Shown here: positions 10,691 to 21,301 of the stretch, piece after piece | Numbering within the stretch: the stretch's first letter is position 1 | Layout of the letters: each line of letters begins with the position of its first letter | IMG/VR virus record: IMGVR_UViG_3300042400_001382 | Coordinates: 1 to 47,560 of that record | Origin: a virus | Strand: one strand, 5' to 3' | DNA length: 47,560 nucleotides | Translations under genes and position numbers: made by a program | The notes under the pieces: generated by a model | Databases searched by the model: none | Seen by the model: the letters and a program-made list of their open reading frames with translations, nothing else | Told to the model about the DNA's origin: nothing

Positions 10691-12088
10691 TTAATAATTT
10701 ATTGTTAATCTAAATTGTTCTAAACCAGAAATTGTTCTTTGAATTTTGGTTCTGTTTTCAACGTATACGATATTGCCGGAAAACGGTTCAACATTTTCAA
10801 TTGCTTCTTGGTATACAACTCTTAAAGAATATGAGCTACTTCCTCTAATTAAATCATTTGTAACTATAGTACCTTTAGTATTTATAAGGTATAATATGTT
10901 ATTTGTTGCGTCAAAATTTAAAACTTTTCCTGAATATGTTGCTGTTTCTAATGAATTTCCTTGATAGACTATTTCGTCTTGAACAAATGGGTCTCTTCCA
11001 GGAGAGACAAACACGTCATGAGTATATTTATATATGTACCCATTAGCGAATTGATAATTAGAATTAACCTTTATTGTCGGATTTACTAATAATCCAATTT
11101 GTCGATAATCTATATCACTTGGAAGAACCCCATTTTCTGTTGAATCAAGGGTTGATGTCACCATTAATGTTCTGCATCCAAGTTCTTGTAGAATATTGTA
11201 TCCATGACCACCAATAGGAGAAATGTGTGGAATTAATTGCGCTCCATTACCTGAGAAATTTTGGTTCGGTGAAATTGAAGCTGTAGCATAAGTATAATTT
11301 GAGCCTGTATTGGCCATTAAAACTTTAAACACGCTATTACCAGTAATAACAGCAACTGCATTAGCTCCAGTACCATCACCATCAATAGTAATTGTAGTAG
11401 AAATCCCTAATCCTGCGTCGTTAGTATATCCAGAACCTGCGTTGTAAATATTAATATTAGTTATTTCACCTGATCCAACAGAACTTTCCATGTTTATGTT
11501 TTTTCTGTGTGATTGTAGAGGAATAGGAATCCATTTATCATCAAAAAATTTAAATTTTGATCCAGGATTAATCGAAAATAAAAATTTCCATTTATATCCA
11601 TCACCAGTTTCAATATAGTTTGATGAAGCATCATAAGAAAAATCGACAACTGGTTGAATTGTTGACATTGACCCGTTTGGATTAGTTACATTTGTTGCAT
11701 TATCCAAACACTTAAAAATTTGATCGTATGAATTTCTTACATAAAATTGTTTTATTAATTTATTATCTAAATCTACTTCTAACATATTCTCATTATCAAC
11801 ATATTGAGAATAAACTGTATTAGCAGTCCAATCAATTCGTTGTATAACAGGAGAAATATCATTACTGTTAACTTTTTTAATTGAAACTATATTTTTATGT
11901 ATATCTTTTAAAAATTTATCAGTTATAATTGGAGTTGGCGGAGAATTTTCATTATCCCATGGTTCAATTCTTGAGATAAAATAATATAAATTTTCGAAAT
12001 TCTCATTATTTAAAGATAAATTAGGAGAATAAAAATATTTTATTATTTCTTGAGTTATACCATTATTAGTAATTGTTCCGTGAACCAT
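10691..12088 (-). CDS. 8: Baseplate wedge protein gp8
   Basis: This 465-residue protein has gp8 hallmarks: an early PWDNENSPPTP segment, then ETGDGYKWKFLFSINPGSKF followed by DDKWIPIP. T4 gp8 has 334 residues. The extra length is largely a glycine-rich insertion (NAGSGYTNDAGLGIS ... NTGSNYT, about residues 210-275). gp8 joins the wedge and links the inner wedge to the peripheral baseplate. It follows the gp7-position gene by eight bases and precedes the 2500-residue protein, which matches T4 order. Assignment is strong by motif and order. Confidence 0.85.
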   Translation of the reverse strand: MVHGTITNNGITQEIIKYFYSPNLSLNNENFENLYYFISRIEPWDNENSPPTPIITDKFLKDIHKNIVSIKKVNSNDISPVIQRIDWTANTVYSQYVDNENMLEVDLDNKLIKQFYVRNSYDQIFKCLDNATNVTNPNGSMSTIQPVVDFSYDASSNYIETGDGYKWKFLFSINPGSKFKFFDDKWIPIPLQSHRKNINMESSVGSGEITNINIYNAGSGYTNDAGLGISTTITIDGDGTGANAVAVITGNSVFKVLMANTGSNYTYATASISPNQNFSGNGAQLIPHISPIGGHGYNILQELGCRTLMVTSTLDSTENGVLPSDIDYRQIGLLVNPTIKVNSNYQFANGYIYKYTHDVFVSPGRDPFVQDEIVYQGNSLETATYSGKVLNFDATNNILYLINTKGTIVTNDLIRGSSSYSLRVVYQEAIENVEPFSGNIVYVENRTKIQRTISGLEQFRLTINY

Positions 12089-12096
12089 ATGATTAT

Positions 12097-14772
12097 TTAT
12101 ACCGATAAATATTTGATGACATTATTTGTTGATAGTGGTTTTATTACTGTTATCAACTGAGAATTTGCTGTATTAGAAATTAATTGTATATTATTATTAG
12201 AAGAAAAATATAAAATATTATCAATTTTATCTATAACTGGGTAATTATTTCCTTTCACAGTAATGTAATCACCAACTACAACAAATGTATTTACTGAATA
12301 TATTTCGTTTGTTGCATCTTGTTGTATTATTACTGAATTTGCATTAGCAATACCGCTATACACATTAGAATATTTATATTGTATATAATCAGACAAAATT
12401 AAAATGGAATTTGTTTGATCTATTTCAAGTATTTTTGAATATACATTCATATAATTATTCGACATAATTGATAATATAGTATCTACACTTAATTCTGAAA
12501 TATTAGACGAAACTGTATACGTGTTAGAGTAATTAGTATTCCCTGGTAACAACGTAATAGTAAAATTATTTTGAGATCTAATACCAAGATTAACATTTGA
12601 TTGAGTATTTTGAGAAATATTTGTATTAGACCTTAATAAATTTCTTGGAACTATTCTGGAAGATATTGGATGCACTAAATTTAAAATCGGTTCTTTGTAC
12701 TCATCATAACTAACTTCAGAAGATAAAAAATATGTTGATGAATTATAGATATCACTTTGCAGAATTGAGAATGCTGATGGTTGACCATCAGCATTCAAAT
12801 ATGTTCCATCTCCAATAATTAACCCATTTAAAAATTTCGCAGTAGCAGATGCTGTTCCATCCCCGTAAATTTTATTACCCGAATCCAACCCACCAATTGG
12901 TGTTGAAGTTATGGTATATTCATCCAAATCTACGGAACTTATTATGTCGTATAATTTTAAATTCTGATTAGGCGAAAATGTTCCTTTATAATTATAAACT
13001 CGTATTCTATAAATATCATCAGAAAATCCAACAGACTCATCTGATATTTTTAAAAACGATTCAGGATAACCAGAAAAAGTGGCTTGATTATACGAACTTC
13101 CTTGATACACAGCCGTATTTAATATGGTGGCATTTAATACATTACTAACTGCAATATCTTGTATTCGTAGAAATACATTTGGAGTAGAAATATAATCTTC
13201 ACCATTTTCTATTAATTTAATTTGCGTGATTGAGCCAATTTTTTCTGTTTCTAACGTATATTCAACACCAGTTCCCATAATTCTTGGAACGATTAATGAT
13301 GCATTTGAACCTGTGTTAGAAGAGATCGATACTGATGGTAAATTTGAATTTTTGTACCCCATACCACCAACAACATAAGGGGTATTGTTGCTAGAAAAAT
13401 ACTCGACACCAGTAATAGTACCATTAGCAGATAAACTGGATATTCGTGCAAACACAAAATCTCCATCCCCTCCATTTATGGATATGCTATCATTTGCTGT
13501 ATAATTAATACCTCCATTTAAAATTTGTATTGGAGCTAAAATACCAAAACTTTCTATAATTTGGTTATTATTTGATGTATCATGGACTAGTGAATTTATA
13601 TTTAAAGATGGTGGTGAAGTGTATCCACCACCACCATTTTTAATAGTTAAATCTGATATTGGATAAGTTGTAAAATTTAAAAACGAAAATGTGTTTGCAA
13701 GAGTAGAATTAATGTTAGCGTTAACGCTAAAATTGTAAACATTACTGTACAAATTAACTGAATAATTTTGAGCAATGCTATCAACAGGCAATTTGTAAAT
13801 CCCCGAGGGTTTTGATGTGTCGACTAAACTAACAACGACATTTGCTACTGTATCAATTTGCCCGTTGTATAATACATCAACGCTTGAGTCAGGAAAAATA
13901 TTATAACCTATTCCACCATTAGTTACTGTTGCATTATTTATAGCTCCTAATGTTACTGCGGAAATTTCCGCAGTTGCTGCAATAGGATTTTCTGATTCAG
14001 GATTAAGTCCACCTAAAATAACAACAGGATCTCCAACACTATAAAATTGCCCTCTTCTATCGCTATCTATTGTAATGCCAGATAAAGCCCCAATAATTTT
14101 CGCAGACAACGATTCAGCATTTACAGGAAGATTTTCAAGTTTTTGATATTCAACTGGGTGTCCATTTACAAAATATATTTCTTTATTGTTTCTATCTAAA
14201 ACTTTTATTTCTTCTCCTGAATAAAATAATCGTTCAATATTTGACAAATATATTTGCGTAAATTTGCCATTAATTTTTGCAAATTCTACTATACCAAAAG
14301 TTTTTGATTGAATTCCAAATATAATATAATTGTTTATATTTAAAAATCTTGGATCTAATGATTTTATTTTTATAGATTTTGGTACTACCCATTTACCGTC
14401 GCTTGCTTTGAATACAAAATCTCTAGTTGGAGTAACTTCTGAATAACTATCATACAATGCTTTAAATAAAAATTTAAAAGAATCACCAATACCTTTTGCT
14501 TTATATAATTCTTTTACAATTTTTAATAATTTTATTTTATCTGTGGCTATATGATGAGGAAAATATGGTAAAAAATCTGCTTGGTAGTATTGTAAAAACG
14601 AATCATAATCAGAATCAATATCAATTGTATCAGAAAAATTAGTTAAATTATAGGTATCATTAAACCAATTATAGTATTCCTCAAAAAAAGATATAAAATT
14701 TGTGTATTGTGGATCTTCTACAATATATGCAGGTAATTTTGATTGTAATATCGTCGAATAATTTTTATCCAT
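12097..14772 (-). CDS. Baseplate wedge protein at the gp7 position
   Basis: This 891-residue protein starts [20 protein letters not shown], followed by FISFFEEYYNW and DFLPYFPHHIATDKIKLLK, a pattern reminiscent of P2 gpI-like wedge proteins that partner with baseplate-J proteins. The centre contains several glycine-rich units (NGGGGYTSPPSLNIN, NGGINYTANDSISING, GGMGYKNSNLPSVSIS) typical of beta-rich phage structural repeats. It overlaps the gp6 start by one base and precedes gp8, the slot of T4 gp7 (1032 residues). I infer that it forms the wedge heterotrimer with gp6. Sequence identity to gp7 itself is not evident by eye. Confidence 0.7.
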   Translation of the reverse strand: MDKNYSTILQSKLPAYIVEDPQYTNFISFFEEYYNWFNDTYNLTNFSDTIDIDSDYDSFLQYYQADFLPYFPHHIATDKIKLLKIVKELYKAKGIGDSFKFLFKALYDSYSEVTPTRDFVFKASDGKWVVPKSIKIKSLDPRFLNINNYIIFGIQSKTFGIVEFAKINGKFTQIYLSNIERLFYSGEEIKVLDRNNKEIYFVNGHPVEYQKLENLPVNAESLSAKIIGALSGITIDSDRRGQFYSVGDPVVILGGLNPESENPIAATAEISAVTLGAINNATVTNGGIGYNIFPDSSVDVLYNGQIDTVANVVVSLVDTSKPSGIYKLPVDSIAQNYSVNLYSNVYNFSVNANINSTLANTFSFLNFTTYPISDLTIKNGGGGYTSPPSLNINSLVHDTSNNNQIIESFGILAPIQILNGGINYTANDSISINGGDGDFVFARISSLSANGTITGVEYFSSNNTPYVVGGMGYKNSNLPSVSISSNTGSNASLIVPRIMGTGVEYTLETEKIGSITQIKLIENGEDYISTPNVFLRIQDIAVSNVLNATILNTAVYQGSSYNQATFSGYPESFLKISDESVGFSDDIYRIRVYNYKGTFSPNQNLKLYDIISSVDLDEYTITSTPIGGLDSGNKIYGDGTASATAKFLNGLIIGDGTYLNADGQPSAFSILQSDIYNSSTYFLSSEVSYDEYKEPILNLVHPISSRIVPRNLLRSNTNISQNTQSNVNLGIRSQNNFTITLLPGNTNYSNTYTVSSNISELSVDTILSIMSNNYMNVYSKILEIDQTNSILILSDYIQYKYSNVYSGIANANSVIIQQDATNEIYSVNTFVVVGDYITVKGNNYPVIDKIDNILYFSSNNNIQLISNTANSQLITVIKPLSTNNVIKYLSV

Positions 14773-16847
14773 TATTTTGTATTTAAATTAACTAAAATTG
14801 AAGTTTCGTCCATAGCATCAAGAGTAATTATTTTATCTTTAGTTGAATAAAATATAGATGATTGTGGGGTAATAAAAATTGACATTACACCAAATGGATT
14901 TGTTGTGTCTGACGAAGATATGTAAGGAATAAAATTATTTAAAGTTACAGTACCTTTAATATAATTTATTTCGCCAATATTTGTTTGTAAAATATTTTTT
15001 ATTCCACCATTATAGTAGAAAGACCGTAATGGAACTACATTACCGCTTAGTGTAATGTAGACACTAGCTCCAGACCCACCGCCACCAACAATTTGAGCAA
15101 CAGCTTGCGTATAACCCGTACCAGAATTAACTATGGTAATCGAAGTAACAACTCCATTTACAACTTCTGCTGTTGCAATTGCTCCAGAACCATCACCGTA
15201 AATTTCTACAGTTGGTGCGGTTATATATCCCGAACCACCAGTTAAAACTGATATGGATTGAATTGAATTGATTAATATTGGAGATTCTTCAATAGCAACA
15301 TTATTTACTATTGATCCTGTATCAGGATCAATATAATTAAAATATTTACTAGATAAAGTTCCTTTTTGTATAGCAGTATCAAAATTTAGAGTTATTGAAT
15401 TATAAGATCCAAATATTGGATAAAATTTTTTCTCTAATTGTATAGTTGATTCGCAAGTAATTATCGAAGAATCTGTAGATTTTATTTTTGTAATTAAATC
15501 TGGTAAAGAAAAAATAGAATCAAATGTGTTTAATGTTGTATTAGAAAAAGATAAAATTTGTAATTTAATATAATTAATTAATTCTACATAAGTTAATGTT
15601 GTTATAGAATTATTATACAGTACATTTGATGAAATTTTAACGTAAGTATAATCAACATCAATAATTTCAGGAACAACAGTAACAATACTAAATGGTTTAA
15701 TAATTTCGTTAATTAATTTGTATTTTTGAGAAGTTGTTAGTGTATAACCCCCTTTTGGTTTTATGCAAATATACATTTTACCAAATTCTGGTGGATTATT
15801 TTCTTCACCACCCCAAACGTTAACTGCTTCTATTGGAATAATAGAAGAATTATTTTCTAATAATTGGATATAATCTGATTTTGTTACCGCTCTATTTTGA
15901 GCGGCATATGCTTTTGGTGCATTATATTTAATTGAATTTATTGATTCTTTTACTTTACCGCCAATCGCTGGTGTATTTTTTGTAATTTGTGTAGATAAAA
16001 ATGCGCTACCTGATGGAGTAATATTATCCATTAATGTGAATTGCGAAACTCCATTTGGTATATTTGCTTTTGTTGTTATATATTCAATAACAACAATATT
16101 ACCAGTTTCTAGTGCTTTCCCTAAAACCCCATCACCAAAATAAATTTCATAAAACCCGTCAATTGCTTCTTGGATAAAGAATACAGCTGTAGTTGAATCT
16201 AACGTTAAATGTTTTATTGATTGATTAAATTTCGTAAATGTCGTCGAACCAGAATTTGGGTAAACATACACAAATAAAGTTGATATATCAATATTAGAAT
16301 CGGGAATTTTAAATACTGTTGTCGGGTTTTCCAACAAATTTACTGAAAACGAATATTTTACAGGTTGACCTTGAGTCAACTCAACAGAAGAAAATGTTGC
16401 GGAATTTGACACGACAGGAACATTTATGGCTTCTTGAGTTACAAATGGATAATTTATATTGTCGATAGATTCAGAATAAAATTTAGTGTATTTTGGAATA
16501 GTGAGTGTAGCAGGAACTATTTTTGTTGGATCAAAATTAAATACTATATTAACCAAAGCTTTTGATGCTAAATCTGATGTTGGCGTATAATTTAATAATT
16601 TAGCATGAGAAACTACAGAACTGCGTTTTAAAGCAGTATCCAAAAACATTTCATTGGCAACCATATTTAAATAAAAACTATTGTAATGGGTATTGTATGC
16701 CAATAAATCAAGAATAGTTGACATAATTGAACTTTCGTAATCGTAATCTTGGATATTTGGTTGCGATTTTAAATAAGTTTTTAGATTTTGTTTAATTTTA
16801 TCAAAATCTAATTCTGCTATATTTATTGATGAGTTGGCTGTTGCCAT
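14772..16847 (-). CDS. 6: Baseplate wedge protein gp6 (baseplate J family)
   Basis: This 691-residue protein (T4 gp6 is 660) begins with an Asn/Ser-rich helix and the typical [20 protein letters not shown] motif, followed by [20 protein letters not shown]. It then has the baseplate-J signature around [20 protein letters not shown] (about residue 315) and [19 protein letters not shown] glycine-rich double unit ([20 protein letters not shown] ... NSGTGYTQ) lies near residues 530-595. gp6 forms the continuous inner ring of the baseplate that triggers sheath contraction. A late-promoter element (16875-16882) and an AGAGGA ribosome site precede the ATG. Confidence 0.9.
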   Translation of the reverse strand: MATANSSINIAELDFDKIKQNLKTYLKSQPNIQDYDYESSIMSTILDLLAYNTHYNSFYLNMVANEMFLDTALKRSSVVSHAKLLNYTPTSDLASKALVNIVFNFDPTKIVPATLTIPKYTKFYSESIDNINYPFVTQEAINVPVVSNSATFSSVELTQGQPVKYSFSVNLLENPTTVFKIPDSNIDISTLFVYVYPNSGSTTFTKFNQSIKHLTLDSTTAVFFIQEAIDGFYEIYFGDGVLGKALETGNIVVIEYITTKANIPNGVSQFTLMDNITPSGSAFLSTQITKNTPAIGGKVKESINSIKYNAPKAYAAQNRAVTKSDYIQLLENNSSIIPIEAVNVWGGEENNPPEFGKMYICIKPKGGYTLTTSQKYKLINEIIKPFSIVTVVPEIIDVDYTYVKISSNVLYNNSITTLTYVELINYIKLQILSFSNTTLNTFDSIFSLPDLITKIKSTDSSIITCESTIQLEKKFYPIFGSYNSITLNFDTAIQKGTLSSKYFNYIDPDTGSIVNNVAIEESPILINSIQSISVLTGGSGYITAPTVEIYGDGSGAIATAEVVNGVVTSITIVNSGTGYTQAVAQIVGGGGSGASVYITLSGNVVPLRSFYYNGGIKNILQTNIGEINYIKGTVTLNNFIPYISSSDTTNPFGVMSIFITPQSSIFYSTKDKIITLDAMDETSILVNLNTK

Positions 16848-16874
16848 CGATATTCCTCTAAATTATATTTTATA

Positions 16875-16882
16875 TATTTATA
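16875..16882 (-). promoter_or_regulatory. T4-type late promoter element before gp6
   Basis: The minus strand reads TATAAATA about 28 bases upstream of the gp6 ATG, and a good ribosome site follows. This is the canonical T4 late -10 element. In AT-rich DNA some matches occur by chance, so the placement just ahead of a virion gene is the main support. Confidence 0.5.
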
Positions 16883-17275
16883 TTATCGTAAACGAGTTAA
16901 TATAAAATTTGCGCTAAGCGGTTGGATTAAATTTTCTATATAAAATTCTATTGTTACTTCATAATAATTATAATCAAAATTTGCAACAACATCAACTGTT
17001 TTTAGTGTTGCTCTTCTTTCGTAATTTTTTATTGTATATTCTATTTCTTTTGCAATCGATTGAGCAGTAAATGGAGTCATTAACTCAAATAATAATTTTC
17101 TAATATTTGATCCATAATCAGGTTGAAACGGTTTTTCGTAATGGTTAGTTAAAATTAAATTTTTTAATGCTTTTACTACAGCCATTTGACCTGTTGAAAT
17201 CATTAAATCTTTTGTTACTGGGTGTGGATTGAACGTTAAGTCTATATCCGAATATCCATTTGTTATTATATCCAT
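16883..17275 (-). CDS. 25: Baseplate wedge protein gp25
   Basis: This 130-residue protein matches T4 gp25 (132 residues) in size and layout. It has an N-terminal GQMAVVKALKNLILTNHYEK segment, then PFQPDYGSNIRKLLFE, then the conserved arginine core (NYERRATL) and a C-terminal beta hairpin. gp25 is a small lysozyme-fold-like protein that couples the inner wedge to sheath polymerisation and is universal in contractile machines. The start overlaps the last base of the spike gene, so the two are translationally coupled. Confidence 0.92.
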   Translation of the reverse strand: MDIITNGYSDIDLTFNPHPVTKDLMISTGQMAVVKALKNLILTNHYEKPFQPDYGSNIRKLLFELMTPFTAQSIAKEIEYTIKNYERRATLKTVDVVANFDYNYYEVTIEFYIENLIQPLSANFILTRLR

Positions 17276-18291
17276 TAATTTAACCTAATATTTGGTGCTT
17301 TGATAACTGTATCGCCACCACTTTTATGATTTACTGTCCCACCAATATCGGTAGTCCAATTACCACCAACAGTAGCTGCCCAGTTCCCTTTGACATTAAA
17401 ATTTAAGTTACCATCAACTTTTAAATCGCAATTTTGTTTAACATAAACTTTTGCATTACCTTGTACTGTAACTGAACATTCCCCCATTACATAAACATGG
17501 TCGTCTTTCATTACAATAGTATATTTATCTTTGACTATTTTATTAACATGAGATCCGTCTGGGTGCGTTTCATTAAAAGTTCCTGACCTATGGTATAGAT
17601 GAGTTCTTTCGTAACCTGGAGTATCATCCAATTCAAAGTAATGACCAGATTCTGTACTGGTAACTTGATTATATGGGTATTGAGTGTTGTATTGAGTTGT
17701 AGGTTCTGTCCAATTTGCACCTAACGCATCCTGTACTGTGACAACACTATCTTGTTTAGATTTTATGATTGTTTCTGTAATACCTTCGTTTCTACTCAAT
17801 CGACTTGTAGTTGGTTCGTCTAATCTATTTGGATATGCTGTTGGTTTATCGTTTTCAGTCAGAGTTGCTCCAGAACCATCTGTATTATACGCAATAGATT
17901 TTGGTTTTTTTGGTGCTAATTTTAGTTGTTCATCTGTTCTTGGATCAGAAAATCCTGATTGCGGATTGGCGCTTTCTTCTGGTATTCCATGGAACATACC
18001 AAAAATTACAGGATATTGTGCTGCATCGCCGTCCATAAAGAACCCAATAACCATATCTCCTTCTTTTAATGTTGATGGCGTTGAATTAGAATTATTAATT
18101 GGGAATAATGGTTGAGCCCAAGGCAAAGATTCCGTTTCTATCTGAGTTTTTTGTTCTGAATGTAATCCCTTTATTCTTACTTTACATCTACCCAAATTTA
18201 AAGGATCAATTCTATCTTCAACAACCCCAATCCACCATACAAACCCATCATGACCTAAAAAATTTCCTCTTCTTGAATTGTTAAATTCCAT
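17275..18291 (-). CDS. 5: gp5-like baseplate spike without a lysozyme domain
   Basis: This 338-residue protein has an N-terminal OB-fold region (WWIGVVEDRIDPLNLGRCKV, then GDMVIGFFMDGDAAQYPVIF). After a linker comes a C-terminal spike-like beta region of short valine-rich strands (YVMGECSVTVQGNAKVYVKQ) ending in GGDTVIKAPNIRLN. T4 gp5 (575 residues) carries a muralytic lysozyme domain between these parts. Here the interval is a short linker rich in Pro, Asp and Thr with no lysozyme motif. The protein should form the trimeric membrane-piercing spike. Cell-wall digestion may be supplied instead by the domain in the tape-measure-like protein. Confidence 0.85.
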   Translation of the reverse strand: MEFNNSRRGNFLGHDGFVWWIGVVEDRIDPLNLGRCKVRIKGLHSEQKTQIETESLPWAQPLFPINNSNSTPSTLKEGDMVIGFFMDGDAAQYPVIFGMFHGIPEESANPQSGFSDPRTDEQLKLAPKKPKSIAYNTDGSGATLTENDKPTAYPNRLDEPTTSRLSRNEGITETIIKSKQDSVVTVQDALGANWTEPTTQYNTQYPYNQVTSTESGHYFELDDTPGYERTHLYHRSGTFNETHPDGSHVNKIVKDKYTIVMKDDHVYVMGECSVTVQGNAKVYVKQNCDLKVDGNLNFNVKGNWAATVGGNWTTDIGGTVNHKSGGDTVIKAPNIRLN

Positions 18292-19640
18292 TATCTATAT
18301 CCTGAAACTTTTTGGTTATTGAAATCTTCATAAGATTTCGGTGTCGATTCTTTACAAATTTCTATACAAGTAAAAAATTTATTTTCTTGATTAAATAAAT
18401 GCCTCACAGCTGTAACAAGGTATTTACCAGAAAAATATTCGTCGTTTTCTTTTTGGCGATTAGAGTTATTATACGAAATTTGAGGTAAATTAAATTCAAT
18501 TACTCTTCCTATTGTCATATCAACATCACCAGGAATTAATAATTTCAATCTATTTGTACAAAATAATGCTAATTGAGCAGTCCTTAGTGGGACCGTTTCT
18601 TCTATTCGATTTTCATTGATCGTTACGTTTTTATTTTTGATGTATTTATTTTCGCTTTGGCCTGTTGTAGTCATGCAAAATTTAACCACACCTGGAGTTT
18701 CCGTCGCTGTTTCCCCTAGTCTATTTGTTCCAGATGTTGGTAGAGAACCTTTATTTAACGAAGCAGCATCCATTTTTTTACTATAATCGTCATAATTAAA
18801 TGTTGTTTCGCCCAATTTTAATCTTACTGGGTCTACTGTATGCATTTTATTTGATAAAGCACCAGATCTTACTGCAGTGATAGAATCAAAACTTTTAATC
18901 TGTTCATATTGTAACACATTAACTAATTCTTTATTAAAATCTAATACCATATTATTTTTAGGATCATTTAATCCTTTTACATCATAGTGATATTTTCTAT
19001 ACACATTTTGTTGAAATAAGGTTAACATAGATTTAAATTTAAATCCGTCTTTATCTTCATAAAATAAAAATGGAGAACCAACATTTTTTTTATCGTCTGA
19101 TTTAGCGAAAGTGGACAACCAATTTATTGATTGTATTGGTTTAAAATTTGGTATAACGATATCACGTAATCCGATTGTTTTATCAATCTCAACTTTTTTT
19201 TCTGGTATTTTTAAATATTCGGTACATATACTTTTTATAATATCAGTAACCGTTGTATTTTTATATGATTTAGAAATTTTATATTGCTCATTAATTAATA
19301 ATTCTTCGGAACAAAAATTTATAACATAATTTTCGTTAGTTGCTTTTGTTGCTATTCTGTTAGAGATATTAGAAATTCTAAAATTCTTTTTTATTGGTTC
19401 TTCTAATCCAGGTTTATCAATTTCTAATATTAAAACTTCATACCCTTGCAATTGCATAATATTAATATAACCCATAGAGTCATTTATTAATAATGAACCG
19501 CTAATCCCAGTTGCAAAAATATCTTCAAAATAATTAAATTCGACAATTAAATATTTAAATTCCATTGCTTGACCAGAAGATCCTATAATTTTACAGGATT
19601 TTATTGCAATATCTTGAGCAGTTAATAATCCATCAGACAT
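18291..19640 (-). CDS. gp27-like baseplate hub protein
   Basis: This 449-residue protein lies directly upstream of the spike gene and overlaps it by one base. Its N-terminal half has the beta-barrel pattern of tail hub proteins (KYLIVEFNYFEDIFATGISG, then INFCSEELLINEQYKISKSY). A central segment VIPNFKPIQSINWLSTFAKS resembles the gp27/gpD hub family. A DTSFLFYEDKDGF-type stretch (here GSPFLFYEDKDGFKFKS) and a C-terminal barrel region follow. T4 gp27 (391 residues) forms the trimeric collar that binds gp5. Position and fold pattern support this, but the identity is moderate. Confidence 0.7.
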   Translation of the reverse strand: MSDGLLTAQDIAIKSCKIIGSSGQAMEFKYLIVEFNYFEDIFATGISGSLLINDSMGYINIMQLQGYEVLILEIDKPGLEEPIKKNFRISNISNRIATKATNENYVINFCSEELLINEQYKISKSYKNTTVTDIIKSICTEYLKIPEKKVEIDKTIGLRDIVIPNFKPIQSINWLSTFAKSDDKKNVGSPFLFYEDKDGFKFKSMLTLFQQNVYRKYHYDVKGLNDPKNNMVLDFNKELVNVLQYEQIKSFDSITAVRSGALSNKMHTVDPVRLKLGETTFNYDDYSKKMDAASLNKGSLPTSGTNRLGETATETPGVVKFCMTTTGQSENKYIKNKNVTINENRIEETVPLRTAQLALFCTNRLKLLIPGDVDMTIGRVIEFNLPQISYNNSNRQKENDEYFSGKYLVTAVRHLFNQENKFFTCIEICKESTPKSYEDFNNQKVSGYR

Positions 19641-19641
19641 A

Positions 19642-20289
19642 TTATAATTCCATTAGCGTTTTAAATTCTTGCTCGAATTGAGAAACATATTCCAATTTTA
19701 ATAATTTTATGTTTCTTTTTTGTTCGTTCAATTCAGCTTCATAATCATATATTGAAATTGTTTCTGTTGTTTGTTCTAATGTAATATTTCCTTCTTGTAC
19801 GACCATATCTGCATAATTAAATGTCGGATCAGTATAACTACCATTGTATGCATTTTCGTCAATAAAAAATTTTTGTGAAGTAGAAACACCACTAATACCA
19901 TCTGTAGTTGTTAGTATTGCTCTATATCCAGGAGGATTTATATTTATAGTTTTTCTTGCATAATTTGCTCCAGAAACAATAGGATCAGACAATTGTCCTT
20001 GAATTTTATATTTTTTGTCTAGATAATTTTCAAAATTTAAATACGATAATGGAAAATCAAAATTGGCATCAAATATGTTATTAATTAGCATTATAATCCA
20101 ATGTTTTTCAGGATCACCATAATATTTTGATGCAACAATTTCAGGGGTATCTCCATCTTGAAGAGGATAAATGTAATACAACGATACTTTATCGGTATAA
20201 TCTGTTCTTAAGTATATTCTGGTTACTATATCTGTTGCAATTTTATTGTTATAAATTACTTTTGGATATTTTGCAAAAAATGAAGCCAT
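19642..20289 (-). CDS. 53: Baseplate wedge protein gp53 (LysM-like)
   Basis: This 215-residue protein (T4 gp53 is 196) begins MASFFAKYPKVIYNN. It contains a LysM-like segment at about residues 42-67, PLQDGDTPEIVASKYYGDPE followed by KHWIIMLINN, then FDFPLSYLNFENYLDKKY. This series is diagnostic of gp53, which binds gp6 and gp25 and completes the wedge so wedges can join around the hub. The C-terminus is a charged helix. It is spaced two bases from its neighbours on either side. Confidence 0.9.
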   Translation of the reverse strand: MASFFAKYPKVIYNNKIATDIVTRIYLRTDYTDKVSLYYIYPLQDGDTPEIVASKYYGDPEKHWIIMLINNIFDANFDFPLSYLNFENYLDKKYKIQGQLSDPIVSGANYARKTININPPGYRAILTTTDGISGVSTSQKFFIDENAYNGSYTDPTFNYADMVVQEGNITLEQTTETISIYDYEAELNEQKRNIKLLKLEYVSQFEQEFKTLMEL

Positions 20290-20291
20290 AT

Positions 20292-21266
20292 TTAATATCC
20301 CTGTTCTCTAATTTTATTTTTATCAAGAATTTCTATTTCTTGGAATTGAAGAGTTAATCTCGTTTGGACTGGCATACCATCTTCGTGAGTAACCCACCCC
20401 TGTGGAGCATAATCAGTAACAATAGCAGTTAATACAGCAGGGGCTAATTTATGGATATTGGTATTTATTTTTCCATCTTTATAAAAATTTATATCAAATC
20501 TTGATGGTACAATAAAATATCTCCCTCCACTAGCTGAATCAATTTCTGGTGCAGCGTGAATTTTAAACATTTGTATAATATTTCTTATGGAAGCGGTTTC
20601 TTGTTGATTCCTTGGTGTAAACAAAAAATCAAATTGAAATGCCCTAAATTCGATTTGCGTAAACAATACTTCCATTTGAGGATTAATAGCCATCCCTTGG
20701 GTGTTTAATCCAATACCGGAAATATCTTGTGCATTTTTCCCACCAAATTTTGCTGCACCCAATTCCATACCAAGATTTTGAATAGTTTGCCCACCACCAT
20801 CATTTGCATCTACAGCTGAAGCTACAGCCGCAGCTTGTCCTAATGCTCCCATTGAATTAGTTAAACTCGTATGCGTATAAGACATATTTTGCGAGATAGA
20901 TATTGTATCTGGTGTATACAGAGAAATACTTGCAACTTGAGTTACTGCAGGAGGTGTTGAAATAAAATTCCATGTTTTCGTAACACCACTACTGATTAAA
21001 TTTAATGGAGTAAAATCGCTATTAGGATCAAGAAATGCCTCTGCAGTACTTCCTATAAGAGAAGAAGCAGAATCAATTATATTTTTTAACATCCCAGATG
21101 AATCAACCGAAGAAGAAGATTCATTACTATAAGAAGATTTTTTTGGTACACCAATAGAAAACGTGACCCAATGACCTTTTCGCGACGATCCTAAATCTGA
21201 TGGATAATGATGCATATCCATCCCATATTGATCTTGATATAATCTGTCTAATGGTCCAACTAACAT
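20292..21266 (-). CDS. Tail-tube cap or initiator (gp48/gp54-like)
   Basis: This 324-residue protein starts MLVGPLDRLYQDQYG and carries a Ser-rich low-complexity stretch, then SPRNQQE-type homology: FLFTPRNQQETASIRNIIQM, then GGRYFIVPSRFDINFYKDGK. It ends with TRLTLQFQEIEILDKNKIRE. The order TPR..., SRFD..., and a final strand with Q.EI is that of the T4 gp48/gp54 group. These proteins sit on the hub and start tail-tube polymerisation. It is the first gene of the leftward operon, with TAAGGAAAATT before the ATG and a late promoter element 36 bases upstream. I cannot choose between gp48 and gp54 by eye. Confidence 0.75.
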   Translation of the reverse strand: MLVGPLDRLYQDQYGMDMHHYPSDLGSSRKGHWVTFSIGVPKKSSYSNESSSSVDSSGMLKNIIDSASSLIGSTAEAFLDPNSDFTPLNLISSGVTKTWNFISTPPAVTQVASISLYTPDTISISQNMSYTHTSLTNSMGALGQAAAVASAVDANDGGGQTIQNLGMELGAAKFGGKNAQDISGIGLNTQGMAINPQMEVLFTQIEFRAFQFDFLFTPRNQQETASIRNIIQMFKIHAAPEIDSASGGRYFIVPSRFDINFYKDGKINTNIHKLAPAVLTAIVTDYAPQGWVTHEDGMPVQTRLTLQFQEIEILDKNKIREQGY

Positions 21267-21301
21267 AATTTTCCTTACATAAATAGAAATTAACTAAATA
21301 C

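Noticed and set aside
12094-12101. TATAAATA on the minus strand just before gp8
   Set aside because: It lies only five bases before the ATG, so transcription would start at or inside the gene. Likely chance in AT-rich DNA.
17738-18115. Plus-strand 125-residue frame opposite the spike gene
   Set aside because: The minus-strand spike gene is certain, and the opposite frame has no family features or ribosome site.
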